Counted from the first letter of the stretch, positions 25,172-36,952 are shown. The stretch: 64,000 nucleotides of DNA from Sipunculus nudus (GCA_026874595.1 CM049306.1:9383019-9447018), one strand, 5' to 3'. The notes: generated by a model from the letters alone, not told the origin. Numbers and translations: made by a program.

Positions 25172-26228
25172 TGGGACGAGTGCCTGTGTCAGGGACCACT
25201 CCGTATATTTAATATCCTTGCGTTATATCCTATAATCAAGCTTTTACGTTCGACACGGATCTCTAATCCAAAATAAGTGTATTCATAAGGATGAGCTCTA
25301 CTTTGATACAATATTATGAATGACTAGATATGACAAGCCTTTAAAGGATGGTTGTCGGATTATATAATTAAAGTCTTCATGGATAATGAAAGCATATAAA
25401 CCCACCTACCCCATCGTATATATAATATATCCATACTCATCAAGATTATGTCATACAGCTGTATATATGTCCTTCCCCTGGTCCTTTCAGGTGTACATTT
25501 CATTCATACTTAATAGGCAATATACCAGATGAAGTACAGAGTATTCAAAATTAGATTAACATGACTACAAGGGGAAAAAGTAAAGACAGTTTTATAGAAC
25601 GTTAGATTCACTTTGATAAAGAGTATAAATGGAATATCTGACATTTCATTACAAATGAAAATCATTTTAAATCAAAATATGTAACAGCTTTCATGTGGAC
25701 GGTATTATCTGCATCAATCGATTTACATTTGGCCAGATGTAATAATACATAATATATTATTTCCTGCAGATTAAATGACTGAAAGGGAAAGAATAGAAAG
25801 TATATAAGGGAGAGTCACATTTTAGTGTTTATGTCCATGTATTTATTAACTGCTAGACAGTTTATTATTTTTATGTTTCCCTTGCTGTGGGTATATAGTT
25901 GTGTCGTGCGGAAATACAGACGAGACGCCTGCATTAAGCTAATAGAGGAACACGTGACAAGGGATCCTATCGTAAAATCTGTATAAATGATAGTCCATGT
26001 GAGAAAACCCGCTGCGGGAGCAGCCTGTTAATAATTCGGATGGCAGGCCGTTATGTATACGTCTGTACAAGTTCTCTTGGGTATATATTTTTCCGCAATT
26101 AATAATGCAGTTTAGGAGATGATTATGATTGCAGTGTTCACAAAAAAATATCCATGAACATACCACATCAATACGAAAATTAAGTTAATTGAGTTCTTCT
26201 TCAATTAAGGGTATATGTATATATATAG
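25172..26228. other. no gene recognised
   Basis: AT-rich sequence with no long frame or repeat except a short TATA-rich patch at the right end. Confidence 0.5.
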
Positions 26229-26241
26229 TCTCTCTCTCTCG

Positions 26242-26282
<41 letters not shown>
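26229..26282. repeat. (CT)n microsatellite
   Basis: CT dinucleotides with GC and CC interruptions near the left end, preceded by TATATATA. Confidence 0.94.
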
Positions 26283-26287
<5 letters not shown>

Positions 26288-27096
26288 CCTACACAAATGT
26301 ATATACACACACACATATATATTTACTTTTGAAGAATATTAGAAAATTTATAGAACGAGAGTGAAAAGGGAATGAAAAGTCGGAGGGAAATAACCTTTGC
26401 GGAAAATCTATATATGTATAATATATATATGTAAAAACTATATATTTATATATAAAACTATTGCCATTTATCAGTCTAAGCCCTTTGCGTTTGAATTTGT
26501 TGTACCTTCCTGTTCTTCAGTCTCACTGTTTTATTGACCGAGTTTATAAAGACACAGACGGAAGTTCCATTTATTGTTGCCCTCGGATTTCTTTGATTGA
26601 GAGGACACCATTTATCAGGACGCTCTACTTGTAAATCCATGTACCCCGCCTTGGGAAGATGCATGCTTCATCCGTTCATAGGACCGACAGCGAAATCTCT
26701 TTATCTATATATAATCTTGTCATATAGTCCCGCACTGGTAGGCTGAAGGTGGGGGTCCTACCTGGCCCAAGCTGTAAAGACTAACAATGAAGCCAACTGC
26801 TCGGGTCATGTGTCAGAAAATATGACTTACGGCAGCAATCTATTGTCAAACCTGATCAACTGCATGCAAACCTTTATGTTCCTGAACGTGCGGTCTGCAT
26901 CGCTTTAGGTTCACATTTCTCGCCTGTGATTTTGATTATTGTTCGTTTCTTCCGCAGAAGGTATAGTCCTTTTGCTTTCTTCTTGTGCATTATGGTCCCC
27001 TGCTAAAGACGACTTCATGCTATATCAGGGAGTGTCTTTGAGGGACGTTAACATTTGTATTCCTGTCTGTATGCTACATCTTTCTTACCTCATTAG

Positions 27097-27208
27097 GGTG
27101 ATGGATGACTTTGGTATGGCCGCTGCAGTATCAGAGGAGACTACCCAACGACCAAACCTTGTGGCCGAGTCAATTGAGGGAGAGATTAATGAGCAAGACT
27201 TCCTTGTG
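27097..27208 (+). CDS. candidate internal exon (37 codons)
   Basis: A pyrimidine-rich stretch ends in CTCATTAG at 27096, a plausible acceptor. It is followed by an open segment reading VMDDFGMAAAVSEETTQRPN and onward in an acidic, hydrophilic, protein-like composition, up to a plausible donor GTAGGAG at 27209. Read through, the frame stops 12 nt further on. The segment is G+C-richer than its flanks and could belong with a weaker plus-strand segment ending in a GTGAGT donor near 28.72 kb. No family is recognised and chance is a real alternative. Confidence 0.22.
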
Positions 27209-27419
27209 GTAGGAGTTTGAATTGCAAACAACAGCCCTCTTGTTCGTCTGACCTGAAATAATAAATAAGAGAAAGAGCATTTTTTTCTCATATAGCCCAT
27301 GGTACCTTGAAATGAAGGAATACAGCCCTACAACCAATATAGCATAGTCCATATATAGATGGGGATAAACGTCCGCATTGAACTAAAAATAAACTATAGA
27401 CAAAAGAAACCACTGTGTA

Positions 27420-27425
27420 ATATAA

Positions 27426-27456
<31 letters not shown>

Positions 27457-27467
27457 AATTTATATAA
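27420..27467. repeat. (TATAAA)/(TA)n tract
   Basis: Four ATATAA units pass into TA dinucleotides. Confidence 0.85.
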
Positions 27468-27752
27468 GTACACATATATACATATACACACACATTATAT
27501 ATTTATATAACCGTACCGGCAGGATGAGAGTCATGCATTTAGATTCTGTGGGACCTGTCTTTGGTTGAGGTTTAAGTAAATAGCTTTTTTGTAAAGCTGA
27601 CTATTTCGAGGAAGGTGACCTTAGCATGAGCAGCGTTAAGCAGCTATAGGTATAAACAGTCGCTGTCAGCAATAGATCTCAGCTCTGACCCGTCTTAGAC
27701 TGAATACATCACAAGCCCGCCTAATCCGGCATCTTGACAATGACAGCAGCAT

Positions 27753-27911
27753 TCAGGTCGGTCCTATTTCCAGTTTGAAAGCTCCAACAGCCCCCGCTAT
27801 CAGCTGGTCAATAATCTTGATATAACCGTGGTCAGTAGCACCAGCTTGCAAAGTGTCCAGGAACTCTGACCGCTTCTTGGACGGGGCCCAAGGCGATGGA
27901 AGACCCGACAT
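27753..27911 (-). CDS. candidate small ORF (52 codons)
   Basis: A minus-strand ATG at 27911 with A at -3 opens a 52-codon frame beginning MSGLPSPWAPSKKRSEFLDT and ending in TGA at 27755-27753. An in-frame TAG lies upstream, so the start is bounded. The stretch has about 50% G+C in AT-rich surroundings, and the product has a basic patch (SKKR), an acidic centre and a hydrophobic C-terminal part, as a real small protein or first exon might. I do not recognise it. It could be a remnant of a mobile element's coding region. Confidence 0.25.
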   Translation of the reverse strand: MSGLPSPWAPSKKRSEFLDTLQAGATDHGYIKIIDQLIAGAVGAFKLEIGPT

Positions 27912-30868
27912 AATGGTTCTGAGCCTGCCAGCAGCGACTCCTAAACTGCTTGCAGCCTAAAGCAATCCTCTTCTAGCTTCATACAAGTGCAGTAAAGTAC
28001 GTTTGCCAAACTGAATTGAATGCTACGACTCTGGGAAATAAATAGCTAAAACCAGCCTTATTGTACTCTGCACCTCACTATACGGAGGGCAAGGCTTTGT
28101 ATCTGTACTCTCCAGAAAAGAATGTGTTCCATAAATGATCCCGGGCTCGCTCCAGAACCATTTATTTTCATACAGGTTTACGTAAGTTCAAACTAGAGAT
28201 ATAGCAAATGTAAGTTAATTATACGGATGTGATATATGAGCTGTAATGTTGAGAATGTTGAGAATATGTTTTGTGTGCAATGACATGTTCCTTCCTTTTT
28301 TTGCGGGATAATTTCGTGTCACGGAAATAGCATTGCTGTTAGAAAAAAATTAACTTGCCCAAATCGCACTCACAACAACAATACTGTACTACTACTACTA
28401 CTTGTAATATAGATATAATGATAGTTAAACCATGTTGTATTTTAATCTGACAGTTAAGTCTGGATGGTCCAATTGCATGGTCGAACTGTACCTTATCAGA
28501 TTATATTGGGAGGAGCATGTGGGTTCGAATGTCAGAGCTGAACGTGTCCTCACCGGACATTCTACACAATCTTAGAATAAATGGAAATTGAGCGAATCCT
28601 TCTCTTATTGGCCTACACAACCGGGGACAGTTGAAATTACGTCAATAGAGTTCTGGAAATTACGGTCTGTGGGACAAACAGAGCTGATTTCTTCGCGAAG
28701 ATTGAGTGGCGTACCAGTGAGTTTAAATCACATTGATCATGTAATCTGGGAGGAAGATGCCAAACTGAAGAGAGGCCATAAAACGAACCCCCGCTTTATT
28801 AGGCGTGGCAAGGTTATGAACATGAAAAATAGAGGCATTTACCTCTAAAATAACAAAGAAGTAAAGAAGTTTTTTAAGGACTTATGATTTGTAAAACCCA
28901 TGCATATACATTACACCATGCATGTGTTTACCGCTCTCTATAACCTCATGCACTTTATATTGCCCCGGACAAATGAACCCTTACATTCCGTATATAAGGT
29001 ATTCTTCCTGCGTACGGTCACTAAAGATTGATCATCGTATACTTAACCCCCGCACAAGGCTACACCAATCACGGCGAAGAGAAATGCCACCAGCAGCTCA
29101 CTTACGTCAGGTCTCTTCCCGTATAGGTCCCGGGCAGGAAGTCCTTGTCAAAAGAAACCCCGGTACAGCCTTTGAGGCATTGGATACTTCAGCCATGCTC
29201 TTCATGAGATGCGCAAGAAAATAAACTTAGCCCTTGACTGGAAGGAGCATTGATTCCTCGTACAGTTGAAGGGATAAGCCTGTGGCTTTTCTACGTCAGT
29301 CTTGAAAAAGTGAACAAAATCGTTTTTCTTTTTTTTGTTATTTTTCTGCTTATTATTTGAAATTTATGTTTTATCTGAGTGAATTACACCTACGTTAAGG
29401 ATGCTGCATAAGAGGGTGGTCTTTCACCCAGCCTGACCGTAACTTACTTACTATTGAATTCGCCAATACTTATAAATCTGCTGGTGTATCTATCAAGGTC
29501 ATTTATTGTAAGATTTATTGAATAAATTATTTTTATAATGGCACATGTACCCTCTATTTTACCAGGATATTTTTTTTTCGATCGAGCTGAACAACAACAT
29601 TCTTGCTTGTTTTGTTTTTAATGTGAAAAAGCTAAGCGGTTTACGTAGTATTTTTTTTTCAGCAAACGCATAAGCAATGTTTCGGTTTCCTATACATACA
29701 GTCCTTTATCATTGTGAGCAAATACTGAGCTTATGCAGATCGAGATTAATATGCTGAAAAAAAATTGTTTCTGATCATTATTGCTGTGTAACAGTAGATT
29801 GATGTAAAGATCAATAAACTGATTCAAGTCTTTCATCTTAGTGGAGCAGTTATTTTTAAAAGCCCATGCAAAACATAAGCGTATCAATTATGGAACCTTC
29901 CAACGACTACTGGAGCGATGCGAGGTAACAAGCACCAATTACTACAAACAGGCGTCCGATTGACAAGTGCTTTGGAGTTTACGGTGAAATTTTGCCAGAT
30001 TTTTATATAAATTAGCGGAGTCCTTCTGTTCCGGAGATACACGGGTTTGTCATTTAACCGAGGAGGACTAGAACGATTTCTTTCTCCAGACTGATGGACC
30101 AGTCCTCGTAAGCCCAGGCGCCACTTGCCACTACAACGAATAAAGCTTAATTTGGAAGCGGTTTTCTTCCGGAATAAAAATGCATTTGAATTGCCTTTGA
30201 TGAACTCTAGGGATAGGTTGGGTAGGTAAAATTTGATGGTTACAACTGCCACAGTAACGCTTGAACTTAACCATACACAGACCTGGTTGTCACATGCAGG
30301 CATATTTACTGGCCATTGGAAGTAAAAAGCTCCACACGCGCCAATAACTCGCTACTTCACGGACTAATCTCACTCAGTATCGATCTGAACGCTTTGTGAG
30401 AGACCCGACCGCCAAATTGAATAGTCTGTCAGTATTTCCTCTGGGAAGTCCACCAAACTTAGGGCCTTCTTTGCTGGATTCAGGATCGGTCCCAGGTGGA
30501 TTTCTTTTACATTTTCCGTCAGTCGCCCTCTACTCTAGACTCGACATCAATATCCCAGGTGTCAATTTTCTTTACAAAGTTCTGACTAGGAAATGGTGTA
30601 AATGTTATTGACAAAAAGCACATCTGACTGAATGGCCTGTCCATGCAAATGAGTTGATCTGGCTGGTGTAACCACTATAACAGGCCTCAGTCTTAACTCT
30701 AGCATGAACTCGGATTGCAGAATTCATCCATTTTTATTCCTTATTGACTAAATCAAAGCATATAATCAAGTTTGGACATGAGGATGGCAAAATAATAGCA
30801 GATACACAAAAATAACCGAATACATATATATACACTTACAGACCCACACACAACACCATGCTGAGTGA
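27912..30868. other. no gene recognised
   Basis: About 3 kb of unique sequence. A plus segment near 28.63-28.72 kb ends in a GTGAGT donor-like site. The longest frames are a 100-codon plus frame at 28922-29224 and a 139-codon minus frame at 29884-30303; neither shows a domain or signal. Confidence 0.4.
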
Positions 30869-30930
30869 TTATATATATATATATATATTGTTTGTGTGTG
30901 TGTGTGTGCCTGTGTGTATACTTATGTATA
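30869..30930. repeat. compound (TA)n(TG)n microsatellite
   Basis: About 20 bp of AT dinucleotides, then about 20 bp of TG dinucleotides. Confidence 0.93.
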
Positions 30931-31286
30931 TACAATCTACATGCAGTCGAACGGCCATTCCTTGGCATTTTATTTTTGTTTTCATATTTGTTCATTTTTT
31001 ATACATGCATTAAAATATCTTAATTGAAGTGTCCATATACCGTTTTAGAAGTGTATGTGGATATATATGGTCGTGTTAAATATCAGGAGTTAAATGAATC
31101 AAGACCATATCAGCCAATAACCATCAAAAATGCAAAGCAAAAGACACAAATCATCTGCATGATCATCCATGGCATGAGATTTCCCTCTGTATATATTATA
31201 TTAGAACAATTCTCTAATTCTCACCGAAACAAGGTGATTCAAATGTAAACCTATATATCTAGTCAATTCTTCAAAGTAGCAGTGAT

Positions 31287-31307
31287 TACGCATGCATTGC
31301 ATGCGTA
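31287..31307. other. 21-nt near-perfect palindrome
   Basis: Arms TACGCATGCA and TGCATGCGTA flank a single T. ATGCAT-rich sequence continues for about 60 bp downstream. No function is assigned. Confidence 0.6.
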
Positions 31308-31689
31308 TCATATTCTCAAGCATATCATGCATAATACATATCATGCATGGAGTATCATTTATATAGCTATTTAATCCCATATATTTAGGCATAATGCATT
31401 GATGGTATTTTATATTTTGCGATGTTTTACGGTCCCCTGTTGGACTTCTAACATGTACAAAAATCCCCTTCATGTTATTTATATTAAATTACTGACCATG
31501 ACCGGGAAGCGTATATATATATAAATTCCATGTTATTGTTCAACACGTGATACTGAAGTAGTTAATATTTAAGTCGAAAACGCTCTTCTATACAGAGGTT
31601 GGATATATACAAAATAGCATATATATAGTGCGCATGCGCATTACAAAAAAGAAAGGGATAGTTAAAATACGCCAGGCTGAATTTGTCAA

Positions 31690-32439
31690 AAAAAAAATTT
31701 TTAAGAGCTTTTTTAAAATGTGGGTCCTATGACCTAGACCCTTAAACTTGTGACCAACTTACTATCCTTGAACCTACCCCATGTTCATAACAATCCTTTG
31801 TGACCTTAAGTTCGCATCTGACCAGGTAACCTCAAAATCTACAGATTTCTTCCACGTTGGGTAATAAAGCCATATGTGAAAGGTAAACAGGTTGGAGATT
31901 AAAATCTTCATTTACAGTGCATCCAAAATTTTTTTTTAAGACCTTCACATTTGACCTCGTGACCCCGAGGTCGAAATTATTCTTAATTTAGTGGTGGGCC
32001 ATTAGTAAAGCTTTTTTTTTAAAGTTTGAATCCAATCTGTCTATCTAAACCACATGAGGCTTATGTGGAAGATGTCAGGTTTGTGATGAAAGGTTTGCAA
32101 CCAAAATCCTTTGAATGAAGTGGGTTCTGTGACCTTGATCTTTGATCTCATAAAACAAGATCAATAGGGTTCTTTATTTAGTGGTGGGTCATATATATGT
32201 CATGTTTGGAGTTATCATCTATGAACAAATTTGTTGACAGATGGCCTCTATGAACTTGAGCTTTGACCTTGTGACCTTCCTTTTTGGCAGGTCAGTTATA
32301 TGCGCAAGATGGAAGGTCTGGTATGAAAAGTTTGGCTTAAAATCTTTTTAAATAAGTGCGATGTGACATTGACCTTTGACCTGACGATCCCAAAATCAAT
32401 ACGATTCTTGCTTTATATAAGTGAAGTTTAAAATCTAAT
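31690..32439 (+). repeat. degenerate TGACCT-rich tandem repeat
   Basis: Three diverged units, spaced about 190-235 bp, each contain a GACCTTTGACCT-like motif followed by a (G)ATCAATA.GATTCTT-like block (near 31968, 32156 and 32392). A perfect direct repeat with 1-nt spacer lies at 32370-32382 (TGACCTTTGACCT) and one with 2-nt spacer at 32264-32277. The block runs directly into the hairpin-ended element at 32440-32735 and is probably its 5' part. Confidence 0.6.
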
Positions 32440-32733
32440 TGTCGGTCAAACTGGAAATCCAGGCAAAGATTCATGGCAATCCATGCATCGATTATCAAGA
32501 TACTAGAGGTTTTGTATCAAATTTTTAATTATTCTGGGGTACTTTCAAGCCCCTTAGCTCGGAGTATATATAGGTCGCAGTGACCTAATTTCAGGGTTGC
32601 GAGGAGACTTCTTATTGACCTCTCTGGATATTCACTTGAAAGCTTCTAAGGTCAGCGGTTACGATTTGTGCTTTGCTAAAGGACAAAGCACCATTCCTAT
32701 ACCCCAGTTGACTTTTTGTCAGCTGAGCTAAAA

Positions 32734-32735
<2 letters not shown>
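32440..32735 (+). mobile_element. pearl/HINE-like element 3' part (copy 1)
   Basis: This segment matches the core repeat of the 44.5-45.9 kb element: GTATCAAATTTTTAATTATT, AGCTCGGAG, TGACCTAATTTCAGG and CAGCGGTTACGATTTGTGC occur in the same order. It ends with a hairpin CAGTTGAC/GTCAGCTG (one G-T pair, loop of five T) at 32705-32725, followed by AGCTAAAA. The ACGG tract seen in the other copies is absent. A long TA microsatellite begins directly after the end. Confidence 0.6.
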
Positions 32736-32736
<1 letters not shown>

Positions 32737-32786
<50 letters not shown>

Positions 32787-32836
32787 TTATATATATATAT
32801 ATATATTGATTTATTTATTATATATATATATATATA
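32737..32836. repeat. (TA)n microsatellite, interrupted
   Basis: About 100 bp of TA dinucleotides with interruptions, abutting the 3' end of the preceding element. Confidence 0.95.
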
Positions 32837-34527
32837 CAAATGAAGAATCATATTTTGTCAGATATTTTTACTACTTCGTAGACAAAATTTGATTCTTCTT
32901 TTTGTATAATTGTAAAGCCCTGATGTCATACCATAGAGCACTCTATATATATATATATGCTGAAGATAAGGCAGTTATATACAAGTTTGATATATATACC
33001 ATGCATGTGCCCTCATTCTGAGTCATGTGGGTGTTATTTATGAGAAAAGCTTGATATAAATAGGCTTCATGCATCGATTCAATTATTTCAATGATTCCGT
33101 CTATGTATATTGCCAAGCAGGATCCACTACAGGAATAACGTGTGTATATAGTGTTATTGTTTCTGTTGACATTAATGAAACGTTCGGATGACTTTACAGG
33201 GACTGAAATTTATAGATACCAAACATGTTCTGAATACAGAATACATCTCCTATTCAAAAGGCGGAACAGATGAGAGACAGGGGTTATTATAATCAGCACA
33301 CACCACGGATGTAGGGTGAATGGCTGTCACCGAGTTGATGAGAATTCTGTTATATTTCGTCAGTTAGCCAAAGAGGATCGAAGAGCCCTTGAAGTTCAAG
33401 ACAGCATGGACGTTTATTGAAGGATACAATTAAGGCATATACAAGCTAATCCAGGGGAAACACCAATACACAGTAACTCTCTGTAGACTTGGCTGTGCTG
33501 AATTCGATTGTTCAAGCGTGTTTGAAGTCCTCTAAGCTTTTCTATCTTGTCGTGCATCGTTCCGTCTCGGGGGAAGGTACAAATTGTCCCAAACACAATA
33601 CTCACCGACAAAGAGGCGATCTACACCTAATCATTTCAATGCTTAAAGGGAAGATTGCAAACCTCAAAGGCTTCACAAATTATCGTCGATTTACAGAAAG
33701 ACGTCTGATACACGGCCCGAGGCCCAAATGTCTACTGGCCACCAGATTTGATTATCCGCGACAAAGGTTTGCATCCACTGGGCTTTTTCTCGAAATAAAG
33801 TGTAAATATGGCATGGTTATCGTAAAGTAACACCGTTGGCGCCGCGTTAGAAACTTCCCCGCCAATACTTCCCCTTTTATGAAACATGACGGCTAAATCA
33901 AATTGTATTTTCAAGTGCTTTATGGTATCTTTCATGCTTATATTGACTCAAATAACTTAAAATAAGACGTTATCCTCCGGGAGCGCTTCAGACGACCGTA
34001 ATACTGATATCCTTTGAAGCAGGGTTGTGGATTATGGATTTTTTGTACAGTCATTTCCTCTGTCAGCTTTATTATATTAACGGCACGGTCTGCTGAACCG
34101 ACGTCCACTTGAGGACTTGATACGGCCAGAGGCGGCCCCAAAGCAATTTCAAAAGAGCTATAGGACTATCATCTGCAGTCGTTGTCCCAAAATGAAATTG
34201 GTTTGTGCCGAAAAAACTTCATCAGTGTTATGTCTATAGTGGATGTTTATATTACTGAATGCATTATATATGCCCTAAGTGGCCATAACTATATAAAACT
34301 TTTTATGTTTATTTTTTTCTGCCCACTGCATCGTAAACCCTGTCTATTTTGTCTCAATTTTCGGATGTAGCATTCGGCAGAGCAAAATATATTCAGTCAT
34401 TTTATACTTGCGGTGAGATGAAAAGGTCTTTCCAGATATTTCGACATATTTTACTGTGTAACAACATAGAGTATCAGGTTTATCGTGTTTTTACGGCGTT
34501 GACAGTTGCGTTGACATTACACTCGTA
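32837..34527. other. no gene recognised
   Basis: Unique sequence. The longest frame is a 113-codon plus frame at 33489-33830, overlapped by minus frames of 65 and 67 codons, with no recognisable domain in any. Confidence 0.45.
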
Positions 34528-36215
34528 TATCAACAAAACCTTTATAGCTCAGCTGACTGAGCAATAGCGATCACCCTTTGTCCGTCCGGCCGTTAAGAGC
34601 TTAAAAATCGAACCGTTAGACCTTCAACAGAGGTCCTAAGGCAAATCTCCTTGGAAACCTGAAATCAAGTCATGGTGACCTATATTCTGTGAATTACGAG
34701 CCACACACATGACTTAGAGCACCCAGAAGGTAAGACAGGGTACACATTTTAACTATTGGACGCTTCATACTTACAGGAGCGGGGGATCAGGTCTCGTTGG
34801 AAACCTGCAGGTAGAGTTAATTTGCCTATATTCTACAATTGATGGGGGAAACATAATTGGAGCAGAGGGAAAGTCAGTTGAGCACAAATGGTAACCGTTA
34901 GACCTAGAATATTCTTACATATTATTTAGGGAGGTCCTGCCAATATCTCCTTGAAAACCTGAAATAAGGCCATGTTGACCTATATTCCTCGAGCTAAAAA
35001 AATTGAGCCCGAGACAGTATTCAATATTAAACGTAGGATATAGATCCTTCTTACAAAAAATATGTAAGGTTTTCTTACATTGTAAAACCTCCTTGGAAAC
35101 CTGAAATAAGATTACTGTGACCTATATTTATAGAGTTTTCAGGGGGGGGGGGGGGGCATGATCTGAGCACACTGACAGTCAGATAGGCACAACTCACAGG
35201 GGAAGGATCTTCTAATGTATCATTTTAAGATGTCCTCTGCATTCCCCTTAGAAACCAGAAATTCGGTCGGCGTGTAAGATTATGATTTGAGCTCATCGCC
35301 AGACGGACACAGATCGCTACAATATGACCTAGAAACCTCTTACTTAGCATTGAGGATGCTCCTGGGAAAATCTTCTTGGAAACCGGAAATCAGGCCATTG
35401 TTACCTATTCTCTGAAAGTTATGGCTCCCACTCTGTAAGGTTCCTTACAAAATGTTTTGCATTAGATCATACATCAATAATTGTACCCCCAGACAAAGTC
35501 GGGTGATAGTATGGTTTTATGTCGGTCCCGCCGCCGAAGATAAATCTTGTTTATGAGATAACTAAAAAGAATTGTTTCCCGATCTTTATTAAACTTTACA
35601 TGTGCATATAGATATGGGTGAGAGGACGAATTTATTTAAAATCGGGTCATTACCTTTACTATGAGAGTGACTTTGACCTTGAATAGGTTCATTTTTGGGG
35701 GAAATCACACAATTCTTAATCTTGCTAAATCATAGAATGATCCATAATCAAGTTGACTGAAGATTTTGGATGGTGTTCTCATGTCCCGGAAACTGGTGGC
35801 GCCACCTATTATCCTTTTCTTGTTTTCCCGCCTTTTAATAAATACCCCCATCATTGCCACTTGACAGTACTGTGAGCTATAAGTCTAAAAATATGGGACA
35901 GATTTATTTCTTATTATGCATATTCATCGATATGGGTTTTGGGATGATGTTTGTATAAATTGGGGTCATGACCTTTCCGATGAGACCTATATGAAAACAT
36001 TCGGTGAAAATCACACAAAATCATAAAAAAATCTCAATAAAGGATGCATGGATTGGTAAAAAAATCATCTTGCCCTAAGAACATGGATGGCTTTATTTTC
36101 TGCGGAAGACAGGTGGCGCCACCTTTTGTCCATTTCTTGTTTTAACGTCTTTTAATACCCCCATACATCATTGCCACTTGACAGCACTGTTAGCATTATA
36201 AGTCCAAAACTAATT
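34528..36215 (-). mobile_element. pearl/HINE-like tandem-repeat element (copy 2)
   Basis: Oriented on the minus strand. The 3' end is near 34540, with hairpin GCTCAG/CTGAGC (34547-34562), then GGGTGATCGCTAT and an ACGG-type tract (CGGCCGGACGGAC in minus reading) near 34583-34593. Inward, CTCCTTGGAAACCTGAAAT-like motifs at about 34649, 34792, 34949, 35088, 35242 and 35371 mark six core units of about 130-155 bp. Beyond 35.5 kb two units of about 317 bp follow, each with the palindrome GGTGGCGCCACC (35795 and 36112) and TACCCCCAT...CATTGCCACTTGACAG. A G16-like run interrupts near 35143-35156. No coding capacity is seen, so it is non-autonomous. Whether the 317-bp units belong to the same insertion is uncertain. 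Confidence 0.6.
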
Positions 36216-36690
36216 AATAAAAGGATTAATTGTCTGGGGATTCTATGGCACCTGCGGTGCCAATAATTGTCTACAGACATGCCAGTTTCACCGCTCAGGC
36301 AATAACTAGGGTTTTTACGCCGCAGTTTTGCCTCTTCGGGTACCCCTCTATTTGCACTGAGGTCGCCACAACTGTCACTCCAGCCAGCCACGTCCGGCCC
36401 GCCCTCGCTGACAGTCTACCACCGGCGACTCCCCCAGGTGTTCCCGGGAGCCTGAGCCTAGCAACCTTCCAGTAATGTCCGAGCGCCACCGATTACCCTG
36501 GACTACCCGTCCTGAGCCTTGTCCCTTTCGACCAGGTACAGTTTTCTTTCGATCGGAGCCTTCTCGGGAGCCTTCTCTGGTGCATGTGGCATCATGCTTT
36601 TAAGGCTTGTCCCTGCTGGTCCTAACCAGACCCCCGTTTTTTACGTCTTGGAGCCTTGTCCCTGATCCTTTCGGGATCCCCAAGAATTGT
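36216..36690. other. G+C-rich segment with short motif repeats
   Basis: About 470 bp with clearly higher G+C than its surroundings. The motif GAGCCTTGTCCCT occurs at 36514-36526 and 36651-36663, with a variant AGGCTTGTCCCT at 36603-36614. Overlapping frames of 79, 81 and 64 codons are open on both strands but show no recognised domain. It may be the relic of an older insertion adjoining the TRIM. Confidence 0.4.
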
Positions 36691-36694
36691 CTAG
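36691..36694. other. target-site duplication, left copy
   Basis: CTAG directly abuts the outer LTR end and is repeated at 37134-37137. Confidence 0.6.
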
Positions 36695-36854
36695 TCTTAC
36701 GAAGACAAATAAATGAGGGGAAAATCCTGGGCCGCTCCGGGAGTCGAACCTAGGTCGGTGGCGCACAAGTCCGGCGTACCAACCGCTTCGCTAGCAAAGC
36801 AAGCTTCACTAGCGAGAGAGACAGTTCGGTCCGCTTTTATGTCACCCCGTAACA
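36695..36854 (-). repeat. TRIM 3' LTR with tRNA-like unit
   Basis: A 160-bp LTR. On the minus strand it contains an A box TAGCGAAGCGGTTGG (36793-36779), a consensus B box GGTTCGACTCC (36750-36740) and a TTTT stretch (36724-36721) about 72 nt from the A-box start. A duplicated TCTC (CTGTCTCTCTCGC) distinguishes it from the other LTR. Confidence 0.85.
36721..36793 (-). promoter_or_regulatory. Pol III type 2 unit in 3' LTR
   Basis: The A box fits TRGCNNAGYNGG closely, the B box fits GGTTCGANTCC exactly, and TTTT supplies a Pol III terminator. Box spacing is that of a tRNA gene. The D-arm part can pair GCG with CGC. Acceptor and anticodon arms do not pair well, so this is a tRNA-like promoter cassette and not a functional tRNA gene. 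Confidence 0.65.
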
Positions 36855-36868
36855 CACCCCCTCTTAAG
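36855..36868 (-). other. polypurine tract
   Basis: On the minus strand CTTAAGAGGGGGTG lies directly upstream of the 3' LTR, where the plus-strand primer of an LTR element is expected. Confidence 0.65.
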
Positions 36869-36952
36869 ACCGTTCTGCTATCAGAACAAGACTAATTATC
36901 CCAGGAGTCACACTTTGGTGAGCTTATTCCCTGGGCCACAAAGTTAACCGTC

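Noticed and set aside
29884-30303. 139-codon minus frame
   Set aside because: No domain, signal or composition shift. A few frames of this length are expected by chance in 64 kb of this composition.
36695-36854. SINE insertions instead of LTRs
   Set aside because: Two direct copies flank a primer-site start and a purine tract, ends are TG...CA-like with 7-bp inverted repeats, CTAG flanks the pair, and a third copy is followed by a perfect tRNA-Pro primer site. There is no A-rich or LINE-like tail.
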